From: Colletes latitarsis
Lineage: Eukaryota; Arthropoda; Insecta; Hymenoptera; Colletidae
Assembly: GCF_051014445.1 (NCBI RefSeq)
Contig: NC_135137.1
Span: 20,647,501 to 20,711,500, forward strand
Length of the DNA stretch: 64,000 bases
Direction: 5' to 3'
Part shown: positions 20,001 to 30,167 of the stretch, piece after piece
Layout of the letters: the number at the start of each line of letters is the position of its first letter
Numbering within the stretch: position 1 is the first letter of the stretch
Notes under the pieces: generated by a model
Told to the model about the DNA's origin: nothing
Database searches by the model: none
The model's input: the letters and a program-made list of their open reading frames with translations, nothing else
Position numbers and translations under genes: made by a program

Positions 20001-20749
20001 AGCAGGGAGGATGAGTCCGATATGACTTTCCGAAACATATCCCAGTCAGCTTTCTGGAATTTCCATCTGGGGGCTTTATTTGTTTCAGTGATTCGGTTTA
20101 GTTTGCATGTCACCTTAATAGGGAAGTGGTCGCTGTCGTATAGGTCTTGTACTGTGTTCCATGTAATGTCTTGAGTGATTGTTGGACTGCATAGGGATAG
20201 GTCAATTGCACTGAACCGACCGGATGCCGAACAGAAGTGAGTGGGTTCGTTAGTGTTTAGTAAGCAGAGATTTGTTGAGTTTATTATTTTTTCAATGGAA
20301 TTTCCTCGCGAATCGGTTTTATGTGATCCCCAGAGGGTATTGTGGCTATTAAAGTCGCCAAGTATAATGAAGGGTTTTGGAATTTGGTTTATTAGTTGAG
20401 TGAGTTCGGATTCATCTAAGTGTTGACTGTTCGGTAGGTATATATTGCATATGTACAGATCTTTAGGGCATGTTACTTTAGTGATGATAACTTCTAGATT
20501 GGATGTCACTGTTATTTCTTGACTGTGGATGTTATTTCTGACAAAGATGGCGACTCCTCCGCTTGCGTGTGCAGTGTTGCGATTTTTGAAATAGGTTTTA
20601 TAGTTTTTGATTTTACCTGAATTGTGATTTTTGAAGTTGGTTTCTTGTAGACAGATTATTTGTGGCTGAAATTCTTCGACTAGTAGTTGGAGGTGCTCGA
20701 GTCGGCTGTAGAAACCATTCAAGTTCCATTGGATAATTTGTAGTGGCAT
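17024..20749 (-). CDS. LINE ORF2: endonuclease / reverse transcriptase / RNase H, 1241 aa
   Basis: This is the enzyme of target-primed reverse transcription. The N-terminal AP-endonuclease domain (1-215) has N9, E36, D132/N134 and D207-H208 in place. The reverse transcriptase (about 440-720) has catalytic D591 in the CLDIEKAYD motif, GVPQGSVLS at 647-655 and FADD at 679-682. The RNase H domain (about 970-1095) retains D978, E1011, D1035 and D1088, with the PSH motif at 1076-1078. A C-terminal C1183-x2-C1186-x7-H1194-x4-C1199 cluster follows. All key residues are present and there is no frameshift, so the protein could be active. The start at 20749 gives MPLQIIQWN, which aligns well with the usual beginning of this endonuclease. 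Confidence 0.95.
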   Translation of the reverse strand: MPLQIIQWNLNGFYSRLEHLQLLVEEFQPQIICLQETNFKNHNSGKIKNYKTYFKNRNTAHASGGVAIFVRNNIHSQEITVTSNLEVIITKVTCPKDLYICNIYLPNSQHLDESELTQLINQIPKPFIILGDFNSHNTLWGSHKTDSRGNSIEKIINSTNLCLLNTNEPTHFCSASGRFSAIDLSLCSPTITQDITWNTVQDLYDSDHFPIKVTCKLNRITETNKAPRWKFQKADWDMFRKVISDSSSLLIEINPTNLNPALEHLSEVIIAAASAAIPKTKNKTNANAKYNPWWNEKCPQAVKDCKHAFNRYKKQKTAENLINFKKYRAISRKITKDSKRRSWINYTSTLNAHTPPSAIWKKIRAIKGSNQHSSIPALNKEDNSISTDPNEISEILVTTFQKNSSDCNHSKQFQNYKQKTDSNASKSPIIDQESPYSSNLNSPIQFDELLYFLNKCSNTSPGPDGIPNIFLTHLPQEALNYMLAIFNCIWSHNIFPTKWREAVVIPVLKPGKTPTDPNSYRPIALTNTMCKLMEKIINYRLRWYLESRHLIAKQQSGFRLFHSTYDHLINLETNVCDAFANNQYVTAVCLDIEKAYDMVWRNRILRILQNFGLYGNILNFISNFLSIRTIQVRANNVLSTTKILENGVPQGSVLSVSLFLIAINDILDNIPIPVKGLLFADDLTLLCKGRNLHTIQIQLQEALDKLQKWSLSTGFKFSSTKSKTITFSRKKQYSNIKLTLDNLTIKETSSIKILGLTFDSQLTWTPHINKLKTDCYHRLNILRTIAAKNWGADLKTLLLTYKTIVRSKMDYGSIIYNSANNNILKKLDPVHNNALRITVGAFRSSPINGILNEVSEPPLQIRRKYLSTKFAVRIAAHPQNPVFHNVFRNNNLNHLHQRKRTPHPLCYRISNYLKELGMEIQLSSIRSIPSIPPWTFPRINTNTSLLKYSQKKSDPIMLKAMFQELEAGLANHVHIYTDGSKTPIGSGYAIVRNQLIEKVKLHHKTPIFLCELQAIKHAIKSTLTDHNTNFAIFCDSTSAISALQKLWTSDPVTQECQEAYTRSSQKNNSITIIWIPSHIGITGNEKADRAAKEAANSTPNHHDNSTHLETLLSTLKDKIKDSWNKEWSALAKPRTKLIKNNFFEKSITWKLPRPDQVIVSRIIIGHTKLTHQHLLHKADPPICETCKDLLTIEHIIIHCRKYIPIRQRHNIKPTLKDNLKDNTSAQNLLQYHKMTKLYNKL

Positions 20750-20774
20750 GAAAAACCTGGTTGGTAACTTGGGT

Positions 20775-22256
20775 TTATAGGGGTTTTGGATCTAGGGAGG
20801 ATGGGTTCCCCTCTTTCGAGAGGATGGTTTGTAGTGAGATTGTTGTTGCGACTTCTGTTTCTAGTTTTTTAATTAATCGGTGTAGTCTGTTTTTCATTCT
20901 TTGGTCTTGTATTAGGGGGTAGATTAGGAGAAGCATGTGTACTAATGCTTTCACGTCAGAAGTGTAGTCGATCGCGATAATGTTTGGGTTTTCTGTGCCG
21001 ATAGCATTTTCCAGGAAACTTTTCAATTGGGAATAGTTAAGGATAAAATGGTTAGAGGGGTCGTCCAGAGCTATTTTTGCTGGTTTTAGGATGTCGTCAA
21101 TTTGTTCGATAATTCTTGATAGTGATTGGCTACGTTTAGGTTTCTTTTTTATAGTGGTGGAAGCAGGTTTTTCGTTTGGATTAGAGTCATTAGCACATGG
21201 TTTTGCGGGTGTTGAGATGGGCTTGTTTGTTGGCTGTTGGTCTTCTTCTGAGGTGTCTGATAGTGGTCTCTTTTTTATTTGAACTTGAGAGTTCACAATG
21301 GCAAGTATTGGGTTGTTGTCTGCGCTGGAGTTAGCCGTAGGGGGGTTGGCTGGAATATTACCATTGGGATCTTTCCCTGTCTCGTTGGTTTCGGTTGTGG
21401 TTGGGTTTTCGTTTGTGAGGTCTCTGTTATGCTGTGAGTTGTTGAAGCTTGTCGTTGATTCCATTTCGTTTAGTGTTAGATTATTTCTCATTTCCTTGTT
21501 GCCTGTTGGGTTTGATGTTGGTGTCACGGTTTGAAAATTGCATTGGTTTGCGATGTGACCTTCTTGTTTGCACAAAAAACAGGTAACTTTGTCGGTGGAA
21601 ACAAAAATTCTGTATTGTGTGTCGTCGTACGTGATTAGGAACGATTCGGGGAGTTTGTGGATATCGTCTGGGTTTATATAAATTTGTCTCCTGAAGCTCA
21701 TTATGTGGGAGAGACCGGGGTCTTGTAGTCCCGCTCTAAGGAAGGATAGTTTCGAAGTCAGTTTGATGTTCTGGTTTGTTAGTACTTTTTCGATGTAGTC
21801 ATGTGGTATGGTAGGAGAAACATTGGACAGAATAATTCGTTGTGATGGATTTATTAAGGGTCTCATTGGGGTGAATGTGTTGTTGATGGGCAGTGATTTG
21901 AAATTGGTGACGAGGTCTTTTGTTGTTGTTTTACTATCGAGGAAAACACAGATTCTATTGTTCGATATGCGGGAGATAAATCGTATGGAGTTGGGTCCAG
22001 TGATTTTTGCTACAGCTTGTGCATATTCTTTAATAGTAACTCCGTCTATGACGTCGATTATTACTGCCTGTTCCTTGGTTGGAAAAGCGCTGCTTACCGT
22101 GGCTGATGCGTACGATTTTGTAGGCTGAACTGTTGTATTGGTTTGAATGTGATTCGTTGTATTGCCAAATTCCATGGCTTCCATGGCGGGTCTTCTGTAT
22201 TTAGAAGACTCACCGATAGCACTGACGTTGTTGTGTGGAGATCCGCGCACCGACAC
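20775..22256 (-). CDS. LINE ORF1: nucleic-acid-binding gag-like protein, 493 aa
   Basis: ORF1 proteins of Jockey-superfamily LINEs coat the element RNA in a ribonucleoprotein needed for retrotransposition. Residues about 62-115 and 138-215 look like two RRM-like folds, the second starting RIILSNVSP. They are followed by a CCHC zinc knuckle C226-x2-C229-x4-H234-x4-C239. Residues 245-380 form a low-complexity Asn/Thr/Pro-rich linker with a basic stretch near 365-372. The last ~110 residues are predicted helical by eye. The ATG at 22256 is the first in frame after a ~84-nt 5' UTR. It ends 25 nt before ORF2, so ORF2 is probably translated by reinitiation or ribosome coupling (inference). No internal stop is present. 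Confidence 0.9.
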   Translation of the reverse strand: MSVRGSPHNNVSAIGESSKYRRPAMEAMEFGNTTNHIQTNTTVQPTKSYASATVSSAFPTKEQAVIIDVIDGVTIKEYAQAVAKITGPNSIRFISRISNNRICVFLDSKTTTKDLVTNFKSLPINNTFTPMRPLINPSQRIILSNVSPTIPHDYIEKVLTNQNIKLTSKLSFLRAGLQDPGLSHIMSFRRQIYINPDDIHKLPESFLITYDDTQYRIFVSTDKVTCFLCKQEGHIANQCNFQTVTPTSNPTGNKEMRNNLTLNEMESTTSFNNSQHNRDLTNENPTTTETNETGKDPNGNIPANPPTANSSADNNPILAIVNSQVQIKKRPLSDTSEEDQQPTNKPISTPAKPCANDSNPNEKPASTTIKKKPKRSQSLSRIIEQIDDILKPAKIALDDPSNHFILNYSQLKSFLENAIGTENPNIIAIDYTSDVKALVHMLLLIYPLIQDQRMKNRLHRLIKKLETEVATTISLQTILSKEGNPSSLDPKPL

Positions 22257-22307
22257 GGCTCAGTAGACTGAATTATACACACAGAAACTCGCGAGCGATT
22301 GTCAACA

Positions 22308-22341
22308 CGTCCGATCGGTTTGACTGCCCGAGAGCGAATGA
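22308..22341 (-). promoter_or_regulatory. Internal LINE promoter: Inr plus DPE, copy 1
   Basis: Reading the minus strand, the last target-duplication base plus the element start give TCATTC, a match to the arthropod initiator TCAKTY with A+1 as the second base of the element. GGACG then falls exactly at +28 to +32 (22312-22308), matching the DPE consensus RGWYV; GTG follows. Known TATA-less LINEs such as jockey and the I factor use this arrangement. It allows a full-length transcript to restart at the first bases of the element. Confidence 0.75.
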
Positions 22342-22351
22342 GATATGTATT
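22341..22351. repeat. Target-site duplication, LINE copy 1, right
   Basis: AGATATGTATT, followed by ATTAAAGTTATTACAGG exactly as in the empty units. Confidence 0.9.
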
Positions 22352-22408
22352 ATTAAAGTTATTACAGGTACTATTTTCAGAAATAGAACTATATTCTATT
22401 CACCACTA

Positions 22409-22493
22409 ATCACCGTGGCCGTGAGTGATAAGGTGTTTGCCTGCAAGTTCGAGCTTCTTCTTTTGCTCTGCAGATTCGAACCCTGGTAGAACA
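22409..22493 (+). ncRNA. tRNA-like Pol III element, U2 copy
   Basis: Unchanged from the U1 copy, including the T8 run. Here it lies 69 bp beyond the 5' end of the LINE, which is transcribed away from it. Confidence 0.5.
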
Positions 22494-24557
22494 AATCTTT
22501 TTTTTATTTTTTCAATCATATTTTCGTACAATCGTACATAACATGTTACATTATATTTTTGTATGCCCTTCGAATATTTCTTTTTTAAAGTTGAATTTAA
22601 CCAAAATTACATTTACAACATAATATGTTATTTTCAATGTACGAAGTACATGAATCTGGATGGTACTTTTCGTAAAAACAGTCAAAACATAAAAATTTCA
22701 AGCACCACGTGCATCTAACGAAAGTTCTGTTTTAAAAGAAATTACAAAATTTTCTATTTAATGATGATGATGGAATGGAATGACCGCTTCATTTACATTG
22801 ATAAAATGTGAACGATTTTCGGATAGTCGTACCTCGTACTTTTTACCTTATACTTGAGGTAAAAAGGGGTATAACCGGGTAAAACAGTTTTATGACATTA
22901 CCTGCTAACTCATGTTACTGTTCTGATGAAAATGAAACGCTATGTTTTGTATTCGACTATGTCCTTTTAAAATTTTTAATCCAACCCATACTTTGTATTA
23001 AACTGGCAAACGGGATCACTTTTCTTTTGTGGTTTAAACGGTTTGATGGTGCACATTATGCAAAGTTAAGCCAAATCAAACATATAATATATTCAGTTCG
23101 TCATAACAAATTGATAATTATACGGTTATCTAAAAACATATCGAGGAAAATCATTATTAATTAATTTCTGCAACTATTAATTCTACTACTAAGTTTTGTT
23201 TATGTTACAAAAATAAGATAATAACTCTTCTTATTGAAAAATCCCACAGCGTGCACGATACTGGCAAAGAGTGGATTCTCATTTTAATTTATTAATTTTC
23301 AATCTTAAACTATTGATTTTGAAAAATCGTATTAATAATATACATATGTTACGCTCACATATAAGAATAATAATAAGAAAAAAATTTCTTTTTTTTGTCA
23401 ATAATTAAAATATGATATGATATGGTTTTAAAACCCATTTATTTTCGTAAAATAAATTTTACAAAATTTCTTTTTCAAACTACTTACGTACTTTGCTGAT
23501 GTGCGCCTACATCGTCATGTGCGTCGGAAAGTAAAAATGCCTGGGCAGTCAGTCGAGAATCTCGACTCGAGATTCCAAATCGTATGCCGTTGACGGGAGG
23601 TCGGATTTCAGTTGTTAAGAGCGAGAAGGCAAATGTGAGCCTTTCTCTCTCGACTCTCACGAGGCGGTCCGAAATTACTTCGGGCAGCGTCAGTTTGCCT
23701 TTGTCGACTTTCCGAAACATTACGAGCTCACGTACGCGCGAGAGAGCACACTATGCACACACTTCGGTGCACTTCTGGCACCTCTGATTTCAGACACTTC
23801 CTCTAAACCAATGAAAAAACTTTTCGAACAAAAGTTACACAGAAATGACAACACTTGACAAGAAATTGCAATAGTAGAAATTAGCAAAACAGTTTTTATT
23901 CAACAAGAAATCAAGGTCGTTTCAATTTTTTTTTAACAAAAATATATAATTTTTGTCTATCGATTTGTTTGTTGTATCTTTGTATTCTCTTTAAAAAAAA
24001 AGTGTAAGAGGTCTTAGGTCGAAAATTGACTGGAATTCTTTAGAAGCTATGATTTTTGTTCCGAATTCCCATTCACGCGACACACTGTCTCCGCTCCGCC
24101 GCCCCCGGAGGAGGATTAAACTTCATTAAATAAACGAAAAAATACAGTTTGAAACCCTCCTATAACACGGTAGATCGGTTCCTATAAAATGCCGTGTTGT
24201 CTGAAACCGTGTTATATGAGACCTAACCCAGAGCCAGTTCACTCGAAAAGGGAGGGGAGTTATGGTCCGAAAACTTATTAAAAACGAATATTTTTTTTTA
24301 ATTCAATGACAGAATTTACCACACAGTATTTGTTTAAATAAGTAATATATTTAACATAACAGGAAATAATTAAATAAATATGAATGAGCGCAAGCAGGCT
24401 GTTGCAGCTCGTAATGCAAATCGAAACGTAACATACGAGAAACGTTGCGAGAAGGCGTCCCCAAGACGAAAGAAACAAAACGACCTATTTTATATTATAA
24501 ACACATATAGATCGCTTTCTCACATTCTACATAAGCAATTTAATTTTTCTATGTATA

Positions 24558-25788
24558 CAGGGTGTTCGACCACCCCTGGGAAAAATTTTAATGGGAGATT
24601 CTAGAGGCCAAAATAAGACGAAAATCAAGAATACCAATTTGTTGATGGAGGCTTCGTTAAAAAGTTATTAACAATTAAATTAAAAAATTTCAAATCGTTT
24701 TGGAAAAATTATTTTCGGTTGCCAATTCGGGGGTCAATTACAATCATTTTTTATGAATACACATATCCCCGACAATCCTACCCTCCTTCGAGAAAAAAAT
24801 TCGGGTAGGTGGTGAAATTTCTCTTCTTGGCGAAAAAAAGAATTTTTCAAATCGTTCTAAAAATATTATTTCCGATTGCAAGGGTCGATTATAATCATTT
24901 TTTATGAATAGATATACCCCGGAAATCCTACCCAGTTTGGAGAAAAAAATTCGAGAAGGTGTGAAATTTTTCAACAAAATTAAAAAATTTTAAATCGTTC
25001 TAAAAAAATTATTTCTGATTGCAGGGACCAATTATAATAATTTTTGGTCGATAGACATACCCTCGAAATCGTAACCATTTTCGAGAAAAAAATTCCTTAC
25101 CGAAAATATAATTTCAGGCGAAAAATGCTTCCCGTAAATTTTATGTTTGAATCTTTAAAACACCATAACTTCCGAACGGATTGGACGATTTTAATGTTAA
25201 GAAAGCCAAACGCCGCGTATTTTAGTGTAGAATATGTAACAATTATAAAAATATTGGAAAGGTTGTTCCTTGGCCCCGTAATGTTAGAAAACCCCCATAA
25301 AAATGGTCCAATTTTCAACTTATATAGCCATAACTCCTATAATAGTGAATATATTTCAATGAAACTTTTTTCTCAAGTAGAGCCCATAGGTACCTGCAAA
25401 AAAGTATTAAACAACTTTTCTGTAGGACGTCAAGCGAAATTATTAAAAATCAAAAACGAATTTTTAAGAAAAATCAACAGGGGATAGGTAGGTAGGTAGG
25501 TAGGTAGGTAGGTAGGTGCCTAAATTTTTCGGCGAAATTGAAAAGTTTCAAATCGTTCTGGAAAAATTATTTTCGGTTGCGGAGGTAAATTATAATCATT
25601 TTCGGTGAATAGACATACTCCCGAAATCTTACCCACTTTCGAGAAAAAATTCAGTATTGGCGGAACTTTAAACGTTAATAACTTTTTAACGAAGCCACCA
25701 TCAACAAATTGGTATTCTTGATTTTCGTCTTATTTTGGCCTCTAGAATCTCCCATTAATATTTTTCCCAAGGGTGGCCGAACACCCTG
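24558..25788. mobile_element. TIR element, U3 copy
   Basis: Same phase, ends and internal structure as the U1 copy. Confidence 0.8.
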
Positions 25789-28700
25789 TATATGTGTATG
25801 CATGTATGTATGTATAACAGAAAAGAAAAAAACACAAAAAATATTATTTTAATTTAACGCAACCTTAATTTAATAAATTATAATTTCTAATAATATATTT
25901 TTTCATGTAAAGCCACTATATTTCTTTCATTATTCTTTCGCGTCATTACTTTAAGGTAATTTAGGTTTTAAATATGTTAAGCAAAAATCATGTTATCCAG
26001 TGCTGTACAAAGGTTTTCGCAATTTTCTTATCGTGTTAGAGCGAAAGCGTGTTATAGGGGATATGATGCCGTGTTGTAGGGGACAAGCATCCCTGTATAG
26101 GGAAATTCTCTTTTACAAATGTCGACGGAATCCCGACGTAACACCTGTATTCACGAGTTGTTATTAATGAAGTTGAAGGTAGACGATCAACAACACAAGA
26201 TTCACACGTAACCAGTCTTCCGAATTCAAGGACACTTCAATTTGGCGACAAGCATGGGATGCTGCTCACGAAATACACGAAACTTTCGTCGTGAGAGTAG
26301 CACGTGAAATTTACTTACATAACCTAAATCGAGCACGTACTCTACCTCACTTACGGGCACGAACGTAAGGCGATTTCTACAGTCGATATCGCCGATTTTT
26401 ACAAAAGGTAAGTTTTAACGTTTAAGTAAACAAAGCCTCTGTAAGTTTTATTTTCCATACTTCAAAAGTAAAAATAAATACATGAAAAAAGAAAAAAACG
26501 TTCTTGACAAGTCCTATAAAATACTTGAGTTCAGTTTGTTCATAATTCATCGGTAAAAGAATCTAATGTTCTCTATGTTATCCGATACACAAGATATAAA
26601 GTCAGTTTCTCCTTTCATTATTAGATGCGTTGACTTTAATTTTATAAATTATGATGATAAGTATGATGATTTTACAGAAAGTAAAAATTATTTTTAATAT
26701 TAAAGATTTCCTATATAAAGACAAGAAGGATATTTTTACCAATATCTATCTATCTATCTATCTTAATATTCTTCCCACTTGGCCCACTTACTTTAACGAG
26801 TCTGAGTAAATCATCAATGTACTATCTCTATTTTTATTAATAAAAATAATAGTTGGATAACATAGAACTTAATATTTTATTAGTCACACCGCTAATAAAA
26901 TGAATCTGCGATTCCATATCCAAAGATATAGTATAAGCTAGAAAATTCAGATTATTCAAGTTACTTCTATCACTCGTCAAATTTTTTATGAAATTCTATG
27001 CTAATTCATGCTCTTTAAAATATAATTATAATCTACTGGGACTTTTAGTTAACTTATGTTTTAATAAATCAATAATCAAAGTATCTATAATTAATATTAA
27101 AATCAAATAAGAGTGTCGAAATAGTATTAATATTATCTTTTCTTAACACTATCAGTCTCTGATATTTAAATCTGTTATCACCTTGTTCGAATAATTTATT
27201 ACTAGCTTTGATAATATATTTTGGGATGGATTTTTTAAGAATGGAATAAAAGGAATTCAATTGCGAATTTTTATGAGGAATAAAGGGATATTATTATACT
27301 ATCAACATGTATATCGTTCTTTAACTTGCCCATTTAGATATTTATATACTTGTATGAATATAAACCCATACTAAAATCATGTAAATATCTAAATCATTTT
27401 TAAATCTATGATTTGGAAAATTTTAGGGACTTGGAACTTAATTCATCTTTTATCTTACAGTTTTATCACACTTTAGAAGATAAAAATCATAATTAAACTT
27501 ACATATACATAAATAATAATTTAATTTATTTTGCATAAAAACAGTCCTCTTCGTGCCTTTATATTTTCATTTTCTATGACCAAAAATTCGAAATTCGTTT
27601 CATTTTTACAAAAAAAGTGATTGGGATGTCCCAATCGGTAAGTATCATTTGTCGATTATCTTAAATATCTTATTATATTTTTTATATACTAAATTTTCAA
27701 ACCTCTTTACCTTGATATCTTCTTTTTCATGTAATTTGAATACTTTTCTAAAGTAATCTTTTGTAAAATGTTCTGTTAATCTAAATTATCTAATAAATCT
27801 ATATCAGAATTAGTTAATTCTGTTATAAGATAAGTGAAATCAATAAAGACGAAGTTGCCAATATCAATTAAGTCAACTACTTTTGGTAATACATTTGGTT
27901 AAACATTCTTTCTTATTTTTTATCTCTGAATTTCGAGATTACACAGATTAAAAAAATTTGTCTCTCTTTATTATTGTATCTATTTTTTCAGAGGGTAAAT
28001 AGGTTCGTCATCCCCTTCTTCATTTGGCTTATCTTCATTTTCTTTCTTTCTTTCTTTATTTGAAATTTGAAAAGTCTATTATTAACTTTTATTAACTTAA
28101 CCCAGACCTAACCAGACCACAATTCATCTTTCATATATTACTTCTAAATTCTTTCTTATTAATACTTTTCTGTATTAAAAAGTAAGTAGTCTTTCGTGTG
28201 ATGCTTATTCAACATTCTTACTACAGCTTGGTGTTGTTGTTGTTGTTGTTGTTTCTTTTTTTTACCAAGAATAAAGTTATTTAAGAAGTTTATGCAGAAA
28301 ATTTCACGTGAAAAATTTATTTTCTTAGAAAAGTACAACGTAGAACTATATATGATATGTTGTTTGTTTATAAAATCATCAATAACTACGTATAAATATG
28401 GAAATATGGAATTATTCTATATTCTAACATTTAAACGACATTATACATACAATAATTGTATTAACCATATATCCAAGCTAACCAGTTTAGCCAGCATATG
28501 GACTTCTTTAACGGTTCTCCGTATTCCTTCAAATAGCATGTCATTAGTGTTGTACGCACTGCATCTCATATTATACGCAATTAATGTGACTTTTATACAT
28601 ATTATGCAACTGTATTATATCAACAAAGGGTGTACAAACCCGTAAATAAATAAATAAATAAATAAATAAGTATTAAAAAAAGGGTAACGTGGAACTTGAA

Positions 28701-28999
28701 ATGATTTTTTAGTTATTTTCTTTGGGTATTAAAGTAGATTTCATTGGATGTAAGAGTAGATGTAATTGGACAGTTAAGTATTTTTTATTATACTGTTAAA
28801 GCAATGTGTTTTAAGGGGAGGAGGTTTAAACACCTCGCCTAACCTAACCTCGTCCGGATCTCGAGGGAAGGAACGCTGGGCAAATGGAAAATAATCGGTG
28901 CAAGTTGAATTTATTTTCGCTTAGTCGCCTTATACGATTAAGCCGTTTATTTCTTAAATTTTACTCTTAATTACAATAGATAGAAGAAAATAATTTTCT

Positions 29000-29609
29000 A
29001 ATTTGTTGATGGAGACTTCGTTAAAAAGTAATTATTAACGTTTAAAGTTCCGTCGGTAAAATGCGCAAGATTTCGGGGGTACGTCTATTCCACTAAAAAT
29101 GATTGTAATTGACCCCCGCAACCGCAAATAATTTTTCCAAAACGATTTGAATTGAATTCTTTTTTCCGTCGAACAACCGTTTTCACACCTTCTCGAATTT
29201 TTTTCTAGAAAGTGGGTAGGATTTCTGGGGTATGTCTATTCACCAAAAATGATTGTAATTTACCCCCACAGCTAACAATATTTTTTTCAGAACGATTTGA
29301 AATATTTTAATTTCGTCGAAAAATTTCACACCTTCTCGAATTTTTTTCTAGAAAGTGGGTAGGATTTCGAGGGTATGTGTCATTACACAATTACCAAAAA
29401 TGATCGTAATTGACCCCCGCAACCGAAAATAATTTTTCCAAAACGATTTGAATTGAATTTTTTTTTCTCTGTCACCTAATTAGATTTTCGGTAAGGAATT
29501 TTTTTCTCGAAAATGCGTAGGATCTCGGGGGTATGTGTAATGACCAAAAATTATTGTAATTTACCCTCACAACCGAAAATAATTTTTTTAGAACGATTTG
29601 AAAAATTTT
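29000..29609. repeat. Degenerate TIR-family block, U3 copy
   Basis: Same phase as the U1 copy, with GACCCCCG. Confidence 0.75.
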
Positions 29610-30082
29610 TTACCTCTTGTTTTATAGTTGTTCCTTCCGATCCATAGGCATATAATTTATGAAAAATCTTTTAAATGTTTCATATAAATCTTGGCAAGAA
29701 TTAAATTTTCTGTAAAAAAAAATTAAATAAATTTGTTCTCTGCCTTCTCTAGAAAAGAAAAAATTAAATGAGATGAAATCTTATACATTACATGCTTACT
29801 TAAATCGCATTGAAAACGAATACCACAAATGTTTCAGAATAATCTGCAAAATGGTCTCACTCGCAAAGGGTTAATTGAGAAATAAATGTTTGGTAATTGA
29901 AAACGGGTAAGCAGGTTATTAACCAGCTGTTTTTTTCGCTAAGACAAATTGAAAACTCGGTTCTAACAAGGAAAAGTTGGAATGGTACCCGGTTTTGGGT
30001 TAGGTTTTACTTTAAGATATGTATTATTAAAGTTATTACAGGTACTATTTTCAGAAATAGAACTATATTCTATTCACCACTA

Positions 30083-30167
30083 ATCACCGTGGCCGTGAGT
30101 GATAAGGTGTTTGCCTGCAAGTTCGAGCTTCTTCTTTTGCTCTGCAGATTCGAACCCTGGTAGAACA
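30083..30167 (+). ncRNA. tRNA-like Pol III element, U3 copy
   Basis: A and B boxes and the T8 run are as in U1. Confidence 0.5.

Larger units (their letters stand above)
16937..22340 (-). mobile_element. Full-length APE-type LINE (I/LOA-like, RNase H-bearing), copy 1
   Basis: On the minus strand the element has a short 5' UTR, ORF1, a 25-nt gap, ORF2, an ~85-nt 3' end including the tail, and a poly(A) tail of 20 A (seen as T at 16935-16954, the first T residues shared with the target). AGATATGTATT flanks it at 16926-16936 and 22341-22351, and occurs once at the empty sites (9248-9258). This proves the insertion and its 11-bp target duplication. APE endonuclease, RT, RNase H and C-terminal CCHC occur together in I- and LOA-type clades of the Jockey superfamily. 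The exact clade is not determined. Confidence 0.93.
9807..22899. repeat. Tandem unit U2 (B-type, carries LINE)
   Basis: It is 13,093 bp because of the LINE at 16937-22340. Diagnostic states: TTA instead of TGA (T at 10405), C at 11353, ATCCCTG, seven AAAT repeats, GATCCCCG near 16024. Confidence 0.95.

Noticed and set aside
19734..20174. 146-codon plus-strand frame and other plus-strand frames within the LINE
   Set aside because: Antisense shadows of the ORF1 and ORF2 coding sequences.
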